From: an uncultured Collinsella sp.
Lineage (GTDB): Bacteria > Actinomycetota > Coriobacteriia > Coriobacteriales > Coriobacteriaceae
DNA: 64,000 nucleotides
Assembly (NCBI GenBank): GCA_900757495.1
Contig: CAAENX010000014.1
Coordinates: 1-64,000, forward strand
Reading direction: 5' to 3'
Each line of letters begins with the position of its first letter. Within the stretch, counting starts at the first letter, position 1. The notes beneath the pieces are model-generated. The model was not told the DNA's origin. It searched no databases and worked only from the letters and a program-made list of their open reading frames with translations. The position numbers were made by a program, and so were the translations under genes. Shown here one piece after another: positions 8,007 to 17,497 of the stretch.

Positions 8007-9533
8007 TTGCCGGTGAGAGAGGAGAGCCCCCGAAGTGATATGAGGAGGCCCGACTCGGACCGTGCTTCCTCGCTGCGTAGCACGACGCGTTCCGGATGCG
8101 GCGGGCAGACGTTCGGTGAGCGCTATATTGCCGGCGTCCCCGCCCGCATCATGCGCCCCCGTTTGATATTTATGGCCTGCCTGTTTAGCTTGGTTTGCTT
8201 CGGCTTGCTGATGGTGTACTCGGCATCTTCGGTCGAGGCGCTGCACGAGAACGGTTCGGCGACGTTTTTCCTGTTTCGACAGGCCGCGTTTGCCGGAGTT
8301 GGCGTGCTGGCTATGGTTGCCATCGTGCGCATCTTACCGGACAGTTGGTTTGGGGAAGACGTGCTCAGGATCTTCCTCATGGGCATGATGGGGCTACTGG
8401 TTCTGGTGTTCTTTATGGGTAGCGGCAGTCGTGGCGCCACGCGTTGGCTCAGCATCGCCGGTATTCAGTTTCAGCCGTCTGAGTTTTTAAAGCCGTTCGC
8501 CATCGCGTATTCGGCAATCATGCTCGACCGTATCTTTTCGCCCGGCGGCAACATCAACGAGTTTCTTCGCAAGATGGGCGGCTACCTGGGAATTTCGCTC
8601 TTCCTGATCTTTGTTCAGCCCGATTTCGGTACCGTTCTGATCATTTTGTTGACCCTCATATGCATGGCGTTGTTTGCGGGATTGGACCCCAAATATATCG
8701 TTTGGACGGTTGTTGCCGGCATCGCCGTCATTGCGATTGCTCTTATCGCCGAGCCGTATCGTATGACGCGTGTCCAGGTTGCTTGGAATCCTTGGGCAGA
8801 CGAATATGGTGACGGCTATCAGGCCACGCTTGCCATCATGGCGTTTGCCTCGGGCGGACTGTTCGGCCGTGGTATCGGCAACTCCACCATGAAGTACTCG
8901 TATTTGCCCGAGGCGCACAACGACTACATCTTGGCTATTATCGGCGAGGAAGTTGGCTTTATCGGAACCGTGCTGTTCTTCTTGGTGTTTGCGATGCTGA
9001 TTTACTCGGCGTTTCGCATTGCTGAGCAGGCGACCGATCGTCGCGGAGCACTTATGGCATCGGGTTCCGCGGTCATCCTTGCGGTGCAGTTTTTGATCAA
9101 CGCGCTGGGCATTCTCAATGTGTTTCCCATGACGGGTAAGCCGCTGCCGTTTATTAGCTACGGCGGCTCGTCGATTATTGTGTCGCTTATGCTTGCCGGT
9201 CTGATCCTGCGCGTTTCGTATGAGAGCGCCCGTCGCGATGAGTACGACCGTCGCCGCGAGAGCTTTGCCGTTATGGATGAGAGTACCGCCGGCGTGCCCC
9301 ATGTGCGCGGCGAGCGATCTTCGCGTAACGGCTTTACCGTTCTGGATGGCTCTGCGACCGAGCCGGCGGCCCGTCCGCGTCAGCGAACGGCGCCGCAAGG
9401 TCGTCCGCAGCGCCCCACTCCTCGCAATGCGGGCGGCGGATATAATCGAATCGATTTGAATTCGGACCCGTCGGCGCGTTTGCGCACCGATGACCAGGGG
9501 CCGCGTGTACGAAGGGATTACCATGACCGATAA
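8007..9533 (+). CDS. ftsW: Septal peptidoglycan polymerase FtsW (SEDS family)
   Basis: FtsW is the SEDS glycosyltransferase that polymerises septal glycan with FtsI. About ten transmembrane helices occupy residues 50-400. The family signatures are visible, including FQPSEFLKP, the PEAHNDYILAIIGEE loop and GKPLPFISYGGSS near the last helix. The listed start is a TTG; GTG 8013 and ATG 8040 are in frame and cannot be excluded. About 110 residues after the last helix are rich in Arg, Pro and Gly, a long disordered cytoplasmic tail. The end overlaps murG. Confidence 0.95.
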   Translation: MPVREESPRSDMRRPDSDRASSLRSTTRSGCGGQTFGERYIAGVPARIMRPRLIFMACLFSLVCFGLLMVYSASSVEALHENGSATFFLFRQAAFAGVGVLAMVAIVRILPDSWFGEDVLRIFLMGMMGLLVLVFFMGSGSRGATRWLSIAGIQFQPSEFLKPFAIAYSAIMLDRIFSPGGNINEFLRKMGGYLGISLFLIFVQPDFGTVLIILLTLICMALFAGLDPKYIVWTVVAGIAVIAIALIAEPYRMTRVQVAWNPWADEYGDGYQATLAIMAFASGGLFGRGIGNSTMKYSYLPEAHNDYILAIIGEEVGFIGTVLFFLVFAMLIYSAFRIAEQATDRRGALMASGSAVILAVQFLINALGILNVFPMTGKPLPFISYGGSSIIVSLMLAGLILRVSYESARRDEYDRRRESFAVMDESTAGVPHVRGERSSRNGFTVLDGSATEPAARPRQRTAPQGRPQRPTPRNAGGGYNRIDLNSDPSARLRTDDQGPRVRRDYHDR

Positions 9534-10638
9534 GATGACCGTTGCTATTGCAGCTGGCGGCACGGCAGGACATATCAACCCCGCGCTCGCCTTGGCCGAG
9601 GAACTGCGTGACCGCGGTCATCACGTTGTGTTCGTGGGCCAATCGCGCAAGCTCGAGGGTCGTCTGGTTCCCGAGGCCGGATTCGATTTTGTGCCCATCA
9701 CAGTTACGGGCTTCGATCGCTCCCGTCCCTGGACGGCGCTGACCTCGCTGTGGCGCGTCAACAAGGCGAAGCGTGCGCTTGCCAGTCACTTCTCGAAGGT
9801 CGGTAAGCCCGATGCCGCTATCGGCTTTGGTGCTTACGTTGAGGTCCCGCTGCTGGGTTGGTGCAAGGACGCCGGCGTTCCGTATCTGCTGCACGAGCAG
9901 AACTCTGTTCCGGGTCTGGCCAATAAGATGATGAACTCGCATGCCGCCCGCGTGTGCATTTCGGTACCTGCGGCCCGCACGGTCTTTGAGCGTGAGGGCG
10001 ACCCCGACCATGTGCTCATGACGGGCAATCCTGTGCGTCGTTCGGTGATCGAGGGCGATCGCACCCGCGGTCGCAAGACGCTCGGCGTGCCCGAGGATGC
10101 GACGCTTCTGCTCGTCTTTGGCGGTTCACTTGGTGCACAGCATCTCAACGAGCGCGTTGCCTCGCTCAAGGGTGAGCTGCTGACCCGCGAGAATCTCTAC
10201 ATTTTGCATTCGACGGGTGCCGACGGCTTTGAGGAGACCGAGCGCGCTTTGGCGCTGACGCCCGAGGAGGCGCAGCGCTATCGTGTCCAGCCCTATATCG
10301 ACAACATGGGCGATATGCTGGCTGCGGCCGATCTGGTGCTCTCGCGTTCCGGTGCCTCGAGCGTGGCTGAGATCGCCGCGCTTGCCGTGCCCTCGGTACT
10401 CGTGCCGTACCCGCACGCCACGGCCGATCACCAGACTACGAATGCGCGTTACCTGGTCGATGCCGGTGCCGGCGTGCTATGCGCCGATGCCGATATCGAT
10501 GCCCCCGCCTTTGCCGACGAGCTGCTGCACCTGATTGATGACGCTGCGGCGCGTGATGCCATGCATCAGGCGGCGCGTGGCTTGGCCCAGGACCGTGCCG
10601 CCGCACTTTTGGCCGACGCGGTAGAGGGATTGCGTTAG
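9523..10638 (+). CDS. murG: UDP-GlcNAc--undecaprenyl-PP-MurNAc-pentapeptide GlcNAc transferase MurG
   Basis: MurG adds GlcNAc to lipid I to give lipid II, acting as a peripheral protein on the cytoplasmic membrane face. The N-terminal loop AAGGTAGHINPALALAEEL and the C-terminal SRSGASSVAEIAALAVPSVLVPYPHATADHQTTNA region (donor binding, given here in part by residues around 280-320) are clear. I chose ATG 9523, preceded by GAAGGG, over an upstream in-frame ATG at 9490; this leaves an 11-bp overlap with ftsW. Length is 371 residues, normal for MurG. Confidence 0.95.
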   Translation: MTDKMTVAIAAGGTAGHINPALALAEELRDRGHHVVFVGQSRKLEGRLVPEAGFDFVPITVTGFDRSRPWTALTSLWRVNKAKRALASHFSKVGKPDAAIGFGAYVEVPLLGWCKDAGVPYLLHEQNSVPGLANKMMNSHAARVCISVPAARTVFEREGDPDHVLMTGNPVRRSVIEGDRTRGRKTLGVPEDATLLLVFGGSLGAQHLNERVASLKGELLTRENLYILHSTGADGFEETERALALTPEEAQRYRVQPYIDNMGDMLAAADLVLSRSGASSVAEIAALAVPSVLVPYPHATADHQTTNARYLVDAGAGVLCADADIDAPAFADELLHLIDDAAARDAMHQAARGLAQDRAAALLADAVEGLR

Positions 10639-10735
10639 TTAGACGGGATATCGCCGGTCGCCCTCGCGCTGATGCGGTAGGTGCGGTACAGTTAACGGGT
10701 TACAGGCAGTGTTTACGCAAGGAGTACACGAGCAC

Positions 10736-12154
10736 ATGGCTGATTCCCAGACTGCAACCTCCGCGCCCGAGTTCAAGAGCGCCCACTTTATCGGTATCGG
10801 TGGCGCCGGCATGAGCGGCATCGCCCTCGTCCTGCACGAGCGCGGTTATACCGTTACCGGCTCCGACCTTAAGACGTCGCGCTATATTCGCCAGCTTACC
10901 CGCGCCGGCGTGAAGGTCCACGTGGGCCACGAGGCTGCGACGATTGACGAGGTCAAGCCCGACGTGGTCGTGGTCTCCACCGCAATTCCCGAGTCCAACC
11001 CCGAGCTCGTGCGTGCCCGCGAGCTCGGTATTCCCGTGTGGCCCCGTGCCAAGATGCTCTCGGCCCTGGGCCACGGCTACACCACCATCGCCGTTGCCGG
11101 CACGCACGGCAAGACCACGACGTCTTCGATGTGTGCCACGATGCTCGATCGCATGGGTCTGGACCCCAGCTTTTTGATCGGCGGCATCGTCGAGGGCTAC
11201 GACACCAATGGCAAGAACGGCTCGGGTGACTACTTTGTCGCCGAGGCGGACGAGTCCGACAGCTCGTTCCTGTTCCTGAACCCCAATGTGGTCATCGTGA
11301 CCAACGTCGAGGCCGACCATCTCGATCACTACTCGGGCATCGAGGAGATCGAGGCCACCTTTGCCAAGTTCATGGGGCTGGTGGGCGAGGACGGCACCGT
11401 CATCGTTTGCGGCGAGGACCCGCATCTGGTCGAGCTCGCCAAGTCGACGGGCCGTCATGTGCTTTCCTATGGCTTTGCCGAGAACAACGACATCGTCTGC
11501 GTGCATCCGGATGTCAAGGGCATCCAGAGCGACTTTATCGTTCGCTTTGAGGACGGCACCGAGCACGCTGTCGAGATTAAGAGCAACCCCGGTCGTCACA
11601 ACATGCTCAACGCCACGGCCGTTTTGACCGTCGCCCATGTTCTGGGCCTCGATATCGACGCCGCCGCTAAGGCACTTTCGAGTTTTGAGGGCGTCCGTCG
11701 TCGCTTTACCCACGTGGGCGATATCGACGGCATCACGGTGGTTGACGATTACGGCCATCATCCCACCGAGATCAAGGCAACGCTCGCTGCCGCCTCTTCG
11801 CTGGGCTACAAGCATGTCGATGTCGTGTTCCAACCGCACCGCTATTCGCGCCTGCAGGCTCTGTGCGATGACTTTGCCGATGCCTTTGCCAACGCCGATA
11901 AGCTGCTGCTGATCGATGTGTTTTCCGCCGGCGAGATGCCGATTCCGGGTGTTACCTCCAAGATGCTCGCAGATACCGTTCGCGCCAAGCACCCCGGCAA
12001 GGAGGTCGTGTACTGCTCCAGCCGTCTTGAGCTCAACCAGGAGCTTGAGAAGCTCGTGGGCGAGGGCGACCTGCTGCTCACCATGGGTGCCGGCGACGTT
12101 ACGACCGTCGGCCCCGAGTTCATCGAGTATCTGACTGCCAAGAAAGACGCTTAA
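10736..12154 (+). CDS. murC: UDP-N-acetylmuramate--L-alanine ligase MurC
   Basis: MurC attaches L-alanine to UDP-MurNAc, the first amino-acid step of the stem peptide. Visible are the N-terminal HFIGIGGAGMSGIA dinucleotide-like fold, the P-loop GTHGKTTTSSM and the central VVDDYGHHPTEIKATL segment near residue 340. ATG 10736 follows AAGGAG at 11 bases; an in-frame GTG at 10709 is less likely. About 97 bp separate it from murG. The 472-residue length is normal. Confidence 0.95.
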   Translation: MADSQTATSAPEFKSAHFIGIGGAGMSGIALVLHERGYTVTGSDLKTSRYIRQLTRAGVKVHVGHEAATIDEVKPDVVVVSTAIPESNPELVRARELGIPVWPRAKMLSALGHGYTTIAVAGTHGKTTTSSMCATMLDRMGLDPSFLIGGIVEGYDTNGKNGSGDYFVAEADESDSSFLFLNPNVVIVTNVEADHLDHYSGIEEIEATFAKFMGLVGEDGTVIVCGEDPHLVELAKSTGRHVLSYGFAENNDIVCVHPDVKGIQSDFIVRFEDGTEHAVEIKSNPGRHNMLNATAVLTVAHVLGLDIDAAAKALSSFEGVRRRFTHVGDIDGITVVDDYGHHPTEIKATLAAASSLGYKHVDVVFQPHRYSRLQALCDDFADAFANADKLLLIDVFSAGEMPIPGVTSKMLADTVRAKHPGKEVVYCSSRLELNQELEKLVGEGDLLLTMGAGDVTTVGPEFIEYLTAKKDA

Positions 12155-12159
12155 CCCCT

Positions 12160-13071
12160 ATGGGTCTGTTTAACGCCGTCATGGCGCTTTCGGGCATGAT
12201 CGACACGGACGTGGTCGAGGACGAACGTCTTGCCCGCCATACAAGCTATCGTATCGGCGGCAAGGCCGACCTTTTTGTGACGTGCCATAGCTACCATGCC
12301 CTGCGTCGCGCCGTGGCGGTGCTTGACCGCGAGCAGGTGCCGTGGGTGATTATCGGCAAGGGGTCCAACCTGTTGGTTGCCGATGCCGGTTATCGCGGCG
12401 CCGTTATTTCGCTGGGACGTGAGTTTCAGCGCACGGTTGTTGCCGAGGACGGCTGCACGCTGACCGTTGGTGCGGGCGTGATGTTCGCGCGTTTGGTCAA
12501 CGATGCCTTGTCGCGCGGGCTTTCGGGCCTTGAGTTCGCGGTCGGTATTCCCGGTTCGGTCGGCGGCGCCGTGTCCATGAACGCAGGCACGCGGACCGAG
12601 TGGATCGGCTCCCTTATCGAGGACGTGGTCACGTTTGATCCGGCGTCCGGTATTAAGCACTATGCAGGGTCCGAGATCGCTTGGGGGTATCGCGAGTGCA
12701 GCCTGCCGCGTAACGAGATCATTCTCGAGTGCGTGCTTAAACTCAAGCCCGCGCCCAAGGCAGACATTCGCGAGCGCATGGAGCGGTACCTGACGCGCCG
12801 CAAGCGCACGCAGCCCATGGGCCGTGCATCCTGCGGATCGGTCTTTCGCAACCCGCCCGACGCAAGCGTGGGCAAATTGATTGAGGATTGTGGATTAAAG
12901 GGTTTTTCGGTTGGCGGTGCGGAAGTTTCGCCCGTACACGCTAATTTTATCGTTAATAACGGAACCGCCTCGGCCGACGACGTGGCCGCGGTTATCAGGC
13001 ATGTGCACGGAAAGGTGAGGGAGGCGTATGGCATCGAGCTCAGACCGGAAGTTAAATTCCTCGGCTTCTAG
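12160..13071 (+). CDS. murB: UDP-N-acetylenolpyruvoylglucosamine reductase MurB
   Basis: MurB is the FAD- and NADPH-dependent reductase that makes UDP-MurNAc. The FAD-binding motif IIGKGSNLLVADAGYRG and the GIPGSVGGAVSMNAG segment are present, along with RASCGSVFRNP and a C-terminal region typical of the shorter type II MurB. The 303-residue protein starts five bases after the murC stop and overlaps the ftsQ start by 44 bp, so murC-murB-ftsQ are probably translationally coupled. Confidence 0.95.
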   Translation: MGLFNAVMALSGMIDTDVVEDERLARHTSYRIGGKADLFVTCHSYHALRRAVAVLDREQVPWVIIGKGSNLLVADAGYRGAVISLGREFQRTVVAEDGCTLTVGAGVMFARLVNDALSRGLSGLEFAVGIPGSVGGAVSMNAGTRTEWIGSLIEDVVTFDPASGIKHYAGSEIAWGYRECSLPRNEIILECVLKLKPAPKADIRERMERYLTRRKRTQPMGRASCGSVFRNPPDASVGKLIEDCGLKGFSVGGAEVSPVHANFIVNNGTASADDVAAVIRHVHGKVREAYGIELRPEVKFLGF

Positions 13072-14293
13072 AGCATCGAAACCAACCTTCCGCCGCGCCG
13101 GAGGGCGTTCCGGCGCACCTGCCCAGCCTCAACATAAGCCCGCCATGCCCTCCAAGTCTGTTGGGCCCGTTCGTCCTGCCAAGCGCCCGGTCGTCGGCTC
13201 GCAGCTGGGGGGACGCCCCGCTTCTAAAAAGACGAGTCGTCCGGCTTCGCGTCCTTCGGTGACGCCCAAGCCGGCGATGGGCACCAAGACCTCTCGACCC
13301 ATGGCGACGCCCAAGCCTTCGCTGGGAGCTCGTGCGCCGCATGCCAGCCGTACGTTGGCTGGCGCTAAGCCGCGTTCACTGACATCGGTGCCCGCCGCCA
13401 AGGCGTCTTCGGCAAAAAAGGGCATCAATCCTCTGTCATCGTTGGGTGCCATGGCAAGCAAGGCGACCGACGCCGCTTCTGCCATTAAGGGTAAGGGCAA
13501 GATCGCGGGCGGCATCCTGGCAGCCGTGGCCGTACTTGCCATTATTGCCATCGTCGTCATCAACTCTGGTCTGTTTGCCGCCACCGATATTCAGATTCAT
13601 GGCAGCGAGCATGTGACCAAGCACGACGCCATGCAGCTCATCAATCTTCCCGAGAACACGTCGCTCTTTAACGTGGATCCCGATCAGATCACCGAGGGCC
13701 TCAAGCAAAACCCGTGGGTCTCGGGCGTGGATGTCCAGCGCCAGTTTCCCCATACGCTTATCATCACGCCGACGGAGCGTAAAGTTATCGCCATTGCGTA
13801 TATCAGCTCCGACGACCTTGCCTGGGCTATCGGAGACGATGACACCTGGATCGCTCCGCTGTCGACGTCTGTCGAGGTGGACGACCAGGGGAACGTCATT
13901 ACATCGGGGGAGGGCGCCAACACCCTGACCGGCATCGATGCGGCCTTAGCGCTTGCCAAGCACTACGGCGCCGTGCTGTTGACTGATGTCTCGGCCGATG
14001 TCGCACCGGTTTCGGGTCGGGCGGTGAGCTCCAAGGCCGTCAAGGCCGGCCTGGATTACGCACGCGGTTTTTCGAGCGAGTTCTTGGACCAGGTGAAGGA
14101 TATTTCCACGCCTTCCGTTGAGGCTATCTCGGCAAATCTCGACAACGGCGTCGAGGTGTCGCTGGGCGATTCGGATGATATCGCCAAGAAAGAACGCATC
14201 GTGACCAAACTACTTTCGCAGGTAGAGGGCGTAACTTATATTAATGTGCGCTCTCCGGGCAACTACACGTTTAGGAACGCACCGACCGCCTAG
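13028..14293 (+). CDS. ftsQ: Cell division protein FtsQ/DivIB
   Basis: The protein has one transmembrane helix (about residues 160-182) followed by a POTRA domain (IQIHGSEHVTKHDAMQLINL onward, about 188-258) and an FtsQ/DivIB beta domain. It links FtsL/FtsB to the septal synthases. The start ATG 13028 lies inside murB and follows GGGAGG at good spacing. The cytoplasmic N-terminus (about 158 residues) is very long for FtsQ, low in complexity and rich in Lys, Arg, Pro, Ser and Ala, so it is strongly basic and probably disordered. Length 421 residues reflects this tail. Confidence 0.9.
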   Translation: MASSSDRKLNSSASRASKPTFRRAGGRSGAPAQPQHKPAMPSKSVGPVRPAKRPVVGSQLGGRPASKKTSRPASRPSVTPKPAMGTKTSRPMATPKPSLGARAPHASRTLAGAKPRSLTSVPAAKASSAKKGINPLSSLGAMASKATDAASAIKGKGKIAGGILAAVAVLAIIAIVVINSGLFAATDIQIHGSEHVTKHDAMQLINLPENTSLFNVDPDQITEGLKQNPWVSGVDVQRQFPHTLIITPTERKVIAIAYISSDDLAWAIGDDDTWIAPLSTSVEVDDQGNVITSGEGANTLTGIDAALALAKHYGAVLLTDVSADVAPVSGRAVSSKAVKAGLDYARGFSSEFLDQVKDISTPSVEAISANLDNGVEVSLGDSDDIAKKERIVTKLLSQVEGVTYINVRSPGNYTFRNAPTA

Positions 14294-14492
14294 CATCCTA
14301 AATGGCTTTGTTGAGGGGCCATACCACGCCGTTTATCTGGTTTGTTTGGTTTTCACGGTCAATTATTTGACTGATACGTTCATAATGTGCAAACATAATA
14401 CGGTTTACCTTTGCATTTACTTTCAACCTGAAGGTTAATGTGCGCAGGGGTCAACCCATGCTATGGCTATAACCTTTGTTCGGAGGACCGAC

Positions 14493-15647
14493 ATGCACGA
14501 GACAGAGATCAACAACTACCTTGCCGTCATTAAGGTGGTCGGCGTCGGCGGCGGCGGTACCAACGCGGTCAATCGAATGATCGAAGAGGGCATCCGCGGC
14601 GTCGAGTTTGTTGCCATCAACACCGATGCTCAGGCGCTCGCGATCTCTGATGCCGATATCAAGGTGCACATCGGCACCGACCTTACCCGCGGCCTGGGCG
14701 CCGGCGCCAACCCCGAGGTTGGCCGCAAGGCTGCCGATGAGTCCCGCGACGATATCGCCGAGGCGCTCGCTGGCGCCGACATGGTGTTCATCACCTGCGG
14801 CGAGGGCGGTGGCACCGGTACCGGCGCCGCTCCCATCGTTGCCGATATCGCGATGAACGAGGTCGGCGCGCTGACCGTCGCCGTCGTGACCAAGCCCTTC
14901 ACCTTCGAGGGCCGCAAGCGCAAGAAGAGCGCCGAGGAGGGCATCAAGACCCTCTCCGATTGCGTCGACACCATGATCGTTATCCCTAACGACAAGCTGC
15001 TCGACATCGCCGAGAAGAAGACCACGATGCTCGAGGCGTTCGCGATTGCCGATGGCGTCCTTTCCCAGGGCACCCAGGGCATCACCGACCTCATCACCGT
15101 CCCGGGTATCATCAACCTGGACTTCGCCGATGTTAAGACCATCATGAAGCAGGCTGGTACCGCCATGATGGGTATCGGTACCGCTTCTGGGGACACCCGT
15201 GCCGTCGACGCTGCCCAGCAGGCTATCTCCAGTCCGCTGCTCGAGAGCTCCATCGATGGCGCCACGCGCGTCCTGCTTTCCATCGCCGGCTCCAAGGATC
15301 TGGGCATCCAGGAGATCAGCGACGCCGCCGACGTTGTCGCCAATGCCGTCGACCCTGAGGCCAACATCATCTTCGGTACCGTTGTTGACGAGTCCCTGGG
15401 CGACCAGGTGCGCATCACCGTTATCGCTACGGGCTTCTCCGACTCCAACGTCAACCGTCAGGACGAGCTCTTCGCTGCTCAGCAGTCCCAGAGCAAGGCC
15501 GCTGCTTCTGCCGAGCCGCAGCGCACCGCTCCGGCTGCCAGCCCCGCTCAGGCTGCCCCGACTCGCAACGTCGGTGGTACCGAGCTGCCCAACTTTGGCA
15601 ACGACCAGTTTGAGCTTCCCGACTTCCTCAAGCGCGGCAGTTTCTAG
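14493..15647 (+). CDS. ftsZ: Cell division protein FtsZ
   Basis: FtsZ is the tubulin-like GTPase that forms the division ring. The tubulin signature GEGGGTGTG is at residues 103-111 and the N-terminal loop VVGVGGGGTNAVNRM near 11-25. Residues after about 320 form an Ala/Gln/Pro-rich linker, and the C-terminus ends in the conserved partner-binding tail (ELPDFLKRGSF), which matches FtsZ tails that bind SepF. ATG 14493 is preceded by CGGAGGACC; an ATG 30 bp upstream lacks such a site. The 199-bp AT-rich gap before it, with a palindrome AACCT-GA-AGGTT (14425-14436), may hold an extra promoter. Confidence 0.97.
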   Translation: MHETEINNYLAVIKVVGVGGGGTNAVNRMIEEGIRGVEFVAINTDAQALAISDADIKVHIGTDLTRGLGAGANPEVGRKAADESRDDIAEALAGADMVFITCGEGGGTGTGAAPIVADIAMNEVGALTVAVVTKPFTFEGRKRKKSAEEGIKTLSDCVDTMIVIPNDKLLDIAEKKTTMLEAFAIADGVLSQGTQGITDLITVPGIINLDFADVKTIMKQAGTAMMGIGTASGDTRAVDAAQQAISSPLLESSIDGATRVLLSIAGSKDLGIQEISDAADVVANAVDPEANIIFGTVVDESLGDQVRITVIATGFSDSNVNRQDELFAAQQSQSKAAASAEPQRTAPAASPAQAAPTRNVGGTELPNFGNDQFELPDFLKRGSF

Positions 15648-15671
15648 TTCGTTTTTCTTAACGACCTGCAT

Positions 15672-15702
15672 GGGGTGCGTCCGATTGGGCGCACCCCTTT
15701 TT
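15672..15702 (+). terminator. Rho-independent terminator after ftsZ
   Basis: GGGGTGCG (15672-15679) pairs with CGCACCCC (15690-15697) and is followed by five T residues. It closes the dcw transcription unit before pgeF. Confidence 0.85.
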
Positions 15703-15862
15703 GTTGTGTTTCGTCTTTGTAAACGAAAGCCTCCAATCTCCTTACGTTCCCTTTACGTTTGGTTCCTACCGCTGCGGGTATCCTTTTGATGAAGTATGGC
15801 AGCCGTATGACGCGGACTGCTGCGGCGTCGCCGCGATACTTGTGTTATTAGGAGGCTTTAGT

Positions 15863-16663
15863 ATGGCAGCACGTGCGGACAACGTTTCGCGTGTCGACCA
15901 TGATGGAGTTACGTTGGTAGAGGGCGCGACGCACGATGTTCGCTTTGCCTTTACCGAGCGCACCGGTGGCGTTTCCGAAGATGCGTACTCCTCGCTCAAT
16001 CTGGGCTCGCATGTAGGCGATGACCCCTTTGCCGTTCAGGAAAATCGTCGCCGCGTACTCGGGGCCATGGGGGCCGCCGAGTGCGAGCATAATTTGCTCG
16101 TGCCCAATCAAGTACATGGTGACCATATAGTTACGGTGACCTCGAACGGCGCCGACGATCTTGAGGCTGTTCGCGAGCAGATTGCCGAGGGCTGCGATGC
16201 CATCGTCTGTACGGCCCATGAGGTACCCGTGCTGCTCTGCTTTGCCGATTGCGTTCCCGTGGTGCTGGTTGCTCCCAACGGTTTTGCCGTGGTGCATTCT
16301 GGCTGGAAGGGTACGATTGCGCGCATTTCCGCCAAGGCGTGCCAAGCGCTTTGCGATGCAACCGGCTGCAATGCGAACGATGTTTCTGCCTATATTGGGC
16401 CCCATATCCTGGGCGACGAGTACGAGGTGTCCCAAGAGCTCATGGACCGCTTTGCCGCCGAGTTCTCGTGCATCGATGCGGGCGCTTCCCGTATGCTCGA
16501 TCTTTCCGCCGCCATTCGCGAGGCGCTGGTGGATGCCGGCGTCGATGTGAACGGCATTGTGGACACCAAACTTTCCACCGTTCGCCAGAACGACCGCTTT
16601 TATTCCTACCGCAACGAGGGTGGCACCTGCGGGCGCCATGCGGCGATCGGCGTGATGCTATGA
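15863..16663 (+). CDS. pgeF: Peptidoglycan editing factor / multicopper-type purine nucleoside enzyme PgeF (YfiH/LACC1)
   Basis: Members of this family (YfiH, LACC1, PgeF) are Cu/Zn-dependent enzymes described as purine nucleoside phosphorylases or oxidases and as peptidoglycan editing factors. The metal-site motifs CFADCVPVVL, HSGWKGT and IGPHI are all present. ATG 15863 follows AGGAGG, and the 266-residue length is normal. The gene often follows ftsZ in Gram-positives. Its stop overlaps the pstS start as ATGA, an unusual partnership that suggests translational coupling with the phosphate operon. Confidence 0.9.
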   Translation: MAARADNVSRVDHDGVTLVEGATHDVRFAFTERTGGVSEDAYSSLNLGSHVGDDPFAVQENRRRVLGAMGAAECEHNLLVPNQVHGDHIVTVTSNGADDLEAVREQIAEGCDAIVCTAHEVPVLLCFADCVPVVLVAPNGFAVVHSGWKGTIARISAKACQALCDATGCNANDVSAYIGPHILGDEYEVSQELMDRFAAEFSCIDAGASRMLDLSAAIREALVDAGVDVNGIVDTKLSTVRQNDRFYSYRNEGGTCGRHAAIGVML

Positions 16664-17496
16664 GAAAGATCGCATCGGTCCTGAGTGTGGCAGTGCTCAC
16701 GCTCACGCTGTGCGCCTGCTCCTCGGGATCTTCTACGTCTTCTATTACCGTGGCTGGCTCGACCACCTGCCTTCCCATTGCCGAGATCGCGGCCGAGGGC
16801 TTTAAGGAGGAGACCGGCATCGACGTGCTGGTTTCTGGTCTGGGCTCATCTGCTGGCATCGAAGCTGTTAGCGCCGGCACCGCCGATATCGCCAGCTCCT
16901 CTCGTGGCCTCAACGCCGATGAGCAAGACCTGGGCCTGACGCCTATCGTTATCGCACACGATGGCATCGCGGTCATCGTGAACGACGACAACCCGGTCGA
17001 TAACCTCTCGACTGAGCAGCTCCGCGATATCTATGCGGGCAAGATCACCAACTGGAAAGAGGTTGGTGGCGAGGACCTGAAGATTCAGGTTATCAACCGC
17101 GACGAGGCGTCCGGCACGCGCGAGGCCTTCCGTACCATCGTGATGGACGGCACGCCGTTCGATCGTCGCTCGGCCGTTCTTTCGGGTACGGGCCAGGTAC
17201 GCGATGTCGTGTCTCGCTCTCGTGGTGCTATTGGCTACATCTCGCTGGGTTTTGTCGAGAGCCTCAACGCCAAGACTTCGGTCAAGGCCGTTTCGGTCAA
17301 TCACGTTGAGGCGTCCGAGAAGACAGTCGCGAGCGGTGGTTATCCCATCTCCCGCGACCTCTACTTCTTTGTGAAGGGAACGCCTTCGCAGCAAGCGCAG
17401 GATTACATCGACTACGTGACGTCCGAAAAGATGGACAAGCAGATTCGCGAGGCGGGCTTTATTCCCGTCACCAACGACGGAAAGGGGAGTGAGTAG
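16660..17496 (+). CDS. pstS: Phosphate ABC transporter substrate-binding lipoprotein PstS
   Basis: PstS captures inorganic phosphate outside the cell for the PstCAB importer. A signal peptide ends in the lipobox L17-C-A-C20, so the mature protein should be lipid-anchored. The N-terminal VAGSTTCLPIAEI and the RDEASGTREAFRTI segment are phosphate-contacting regions of the family; 278 residues is normal. The start codon overlaps the pgeF stop (ATGA), and pstC begins within a few bases of its end. Confidence 0.95.
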   Translation: MRKIASVLSVAVLTLTLCACSSGSSTSSITVAGSTTCLPIAEIAAEGFKEETGIDVLVSGLGSSAGIEAVSAGTADIASSSRGLNADEQDLGLTPIVIAHDGIAVIVNDDNPVDNLSTEQLRDIYAGKITNWKEVGGEDLKIQVINRDEASGTREAFRTIVMDGTPFDRRSAVLSGTGQVRDVVSRSRGAIGYISLGFVESLNAKTSVKAVSVNHVEASEKTVASGGYPISRDLYFFVKGTPSQQAQDYIDYVTSEKMDKQIREAGFIPVTNDGKGSE

Positions 17497-17497
17497 C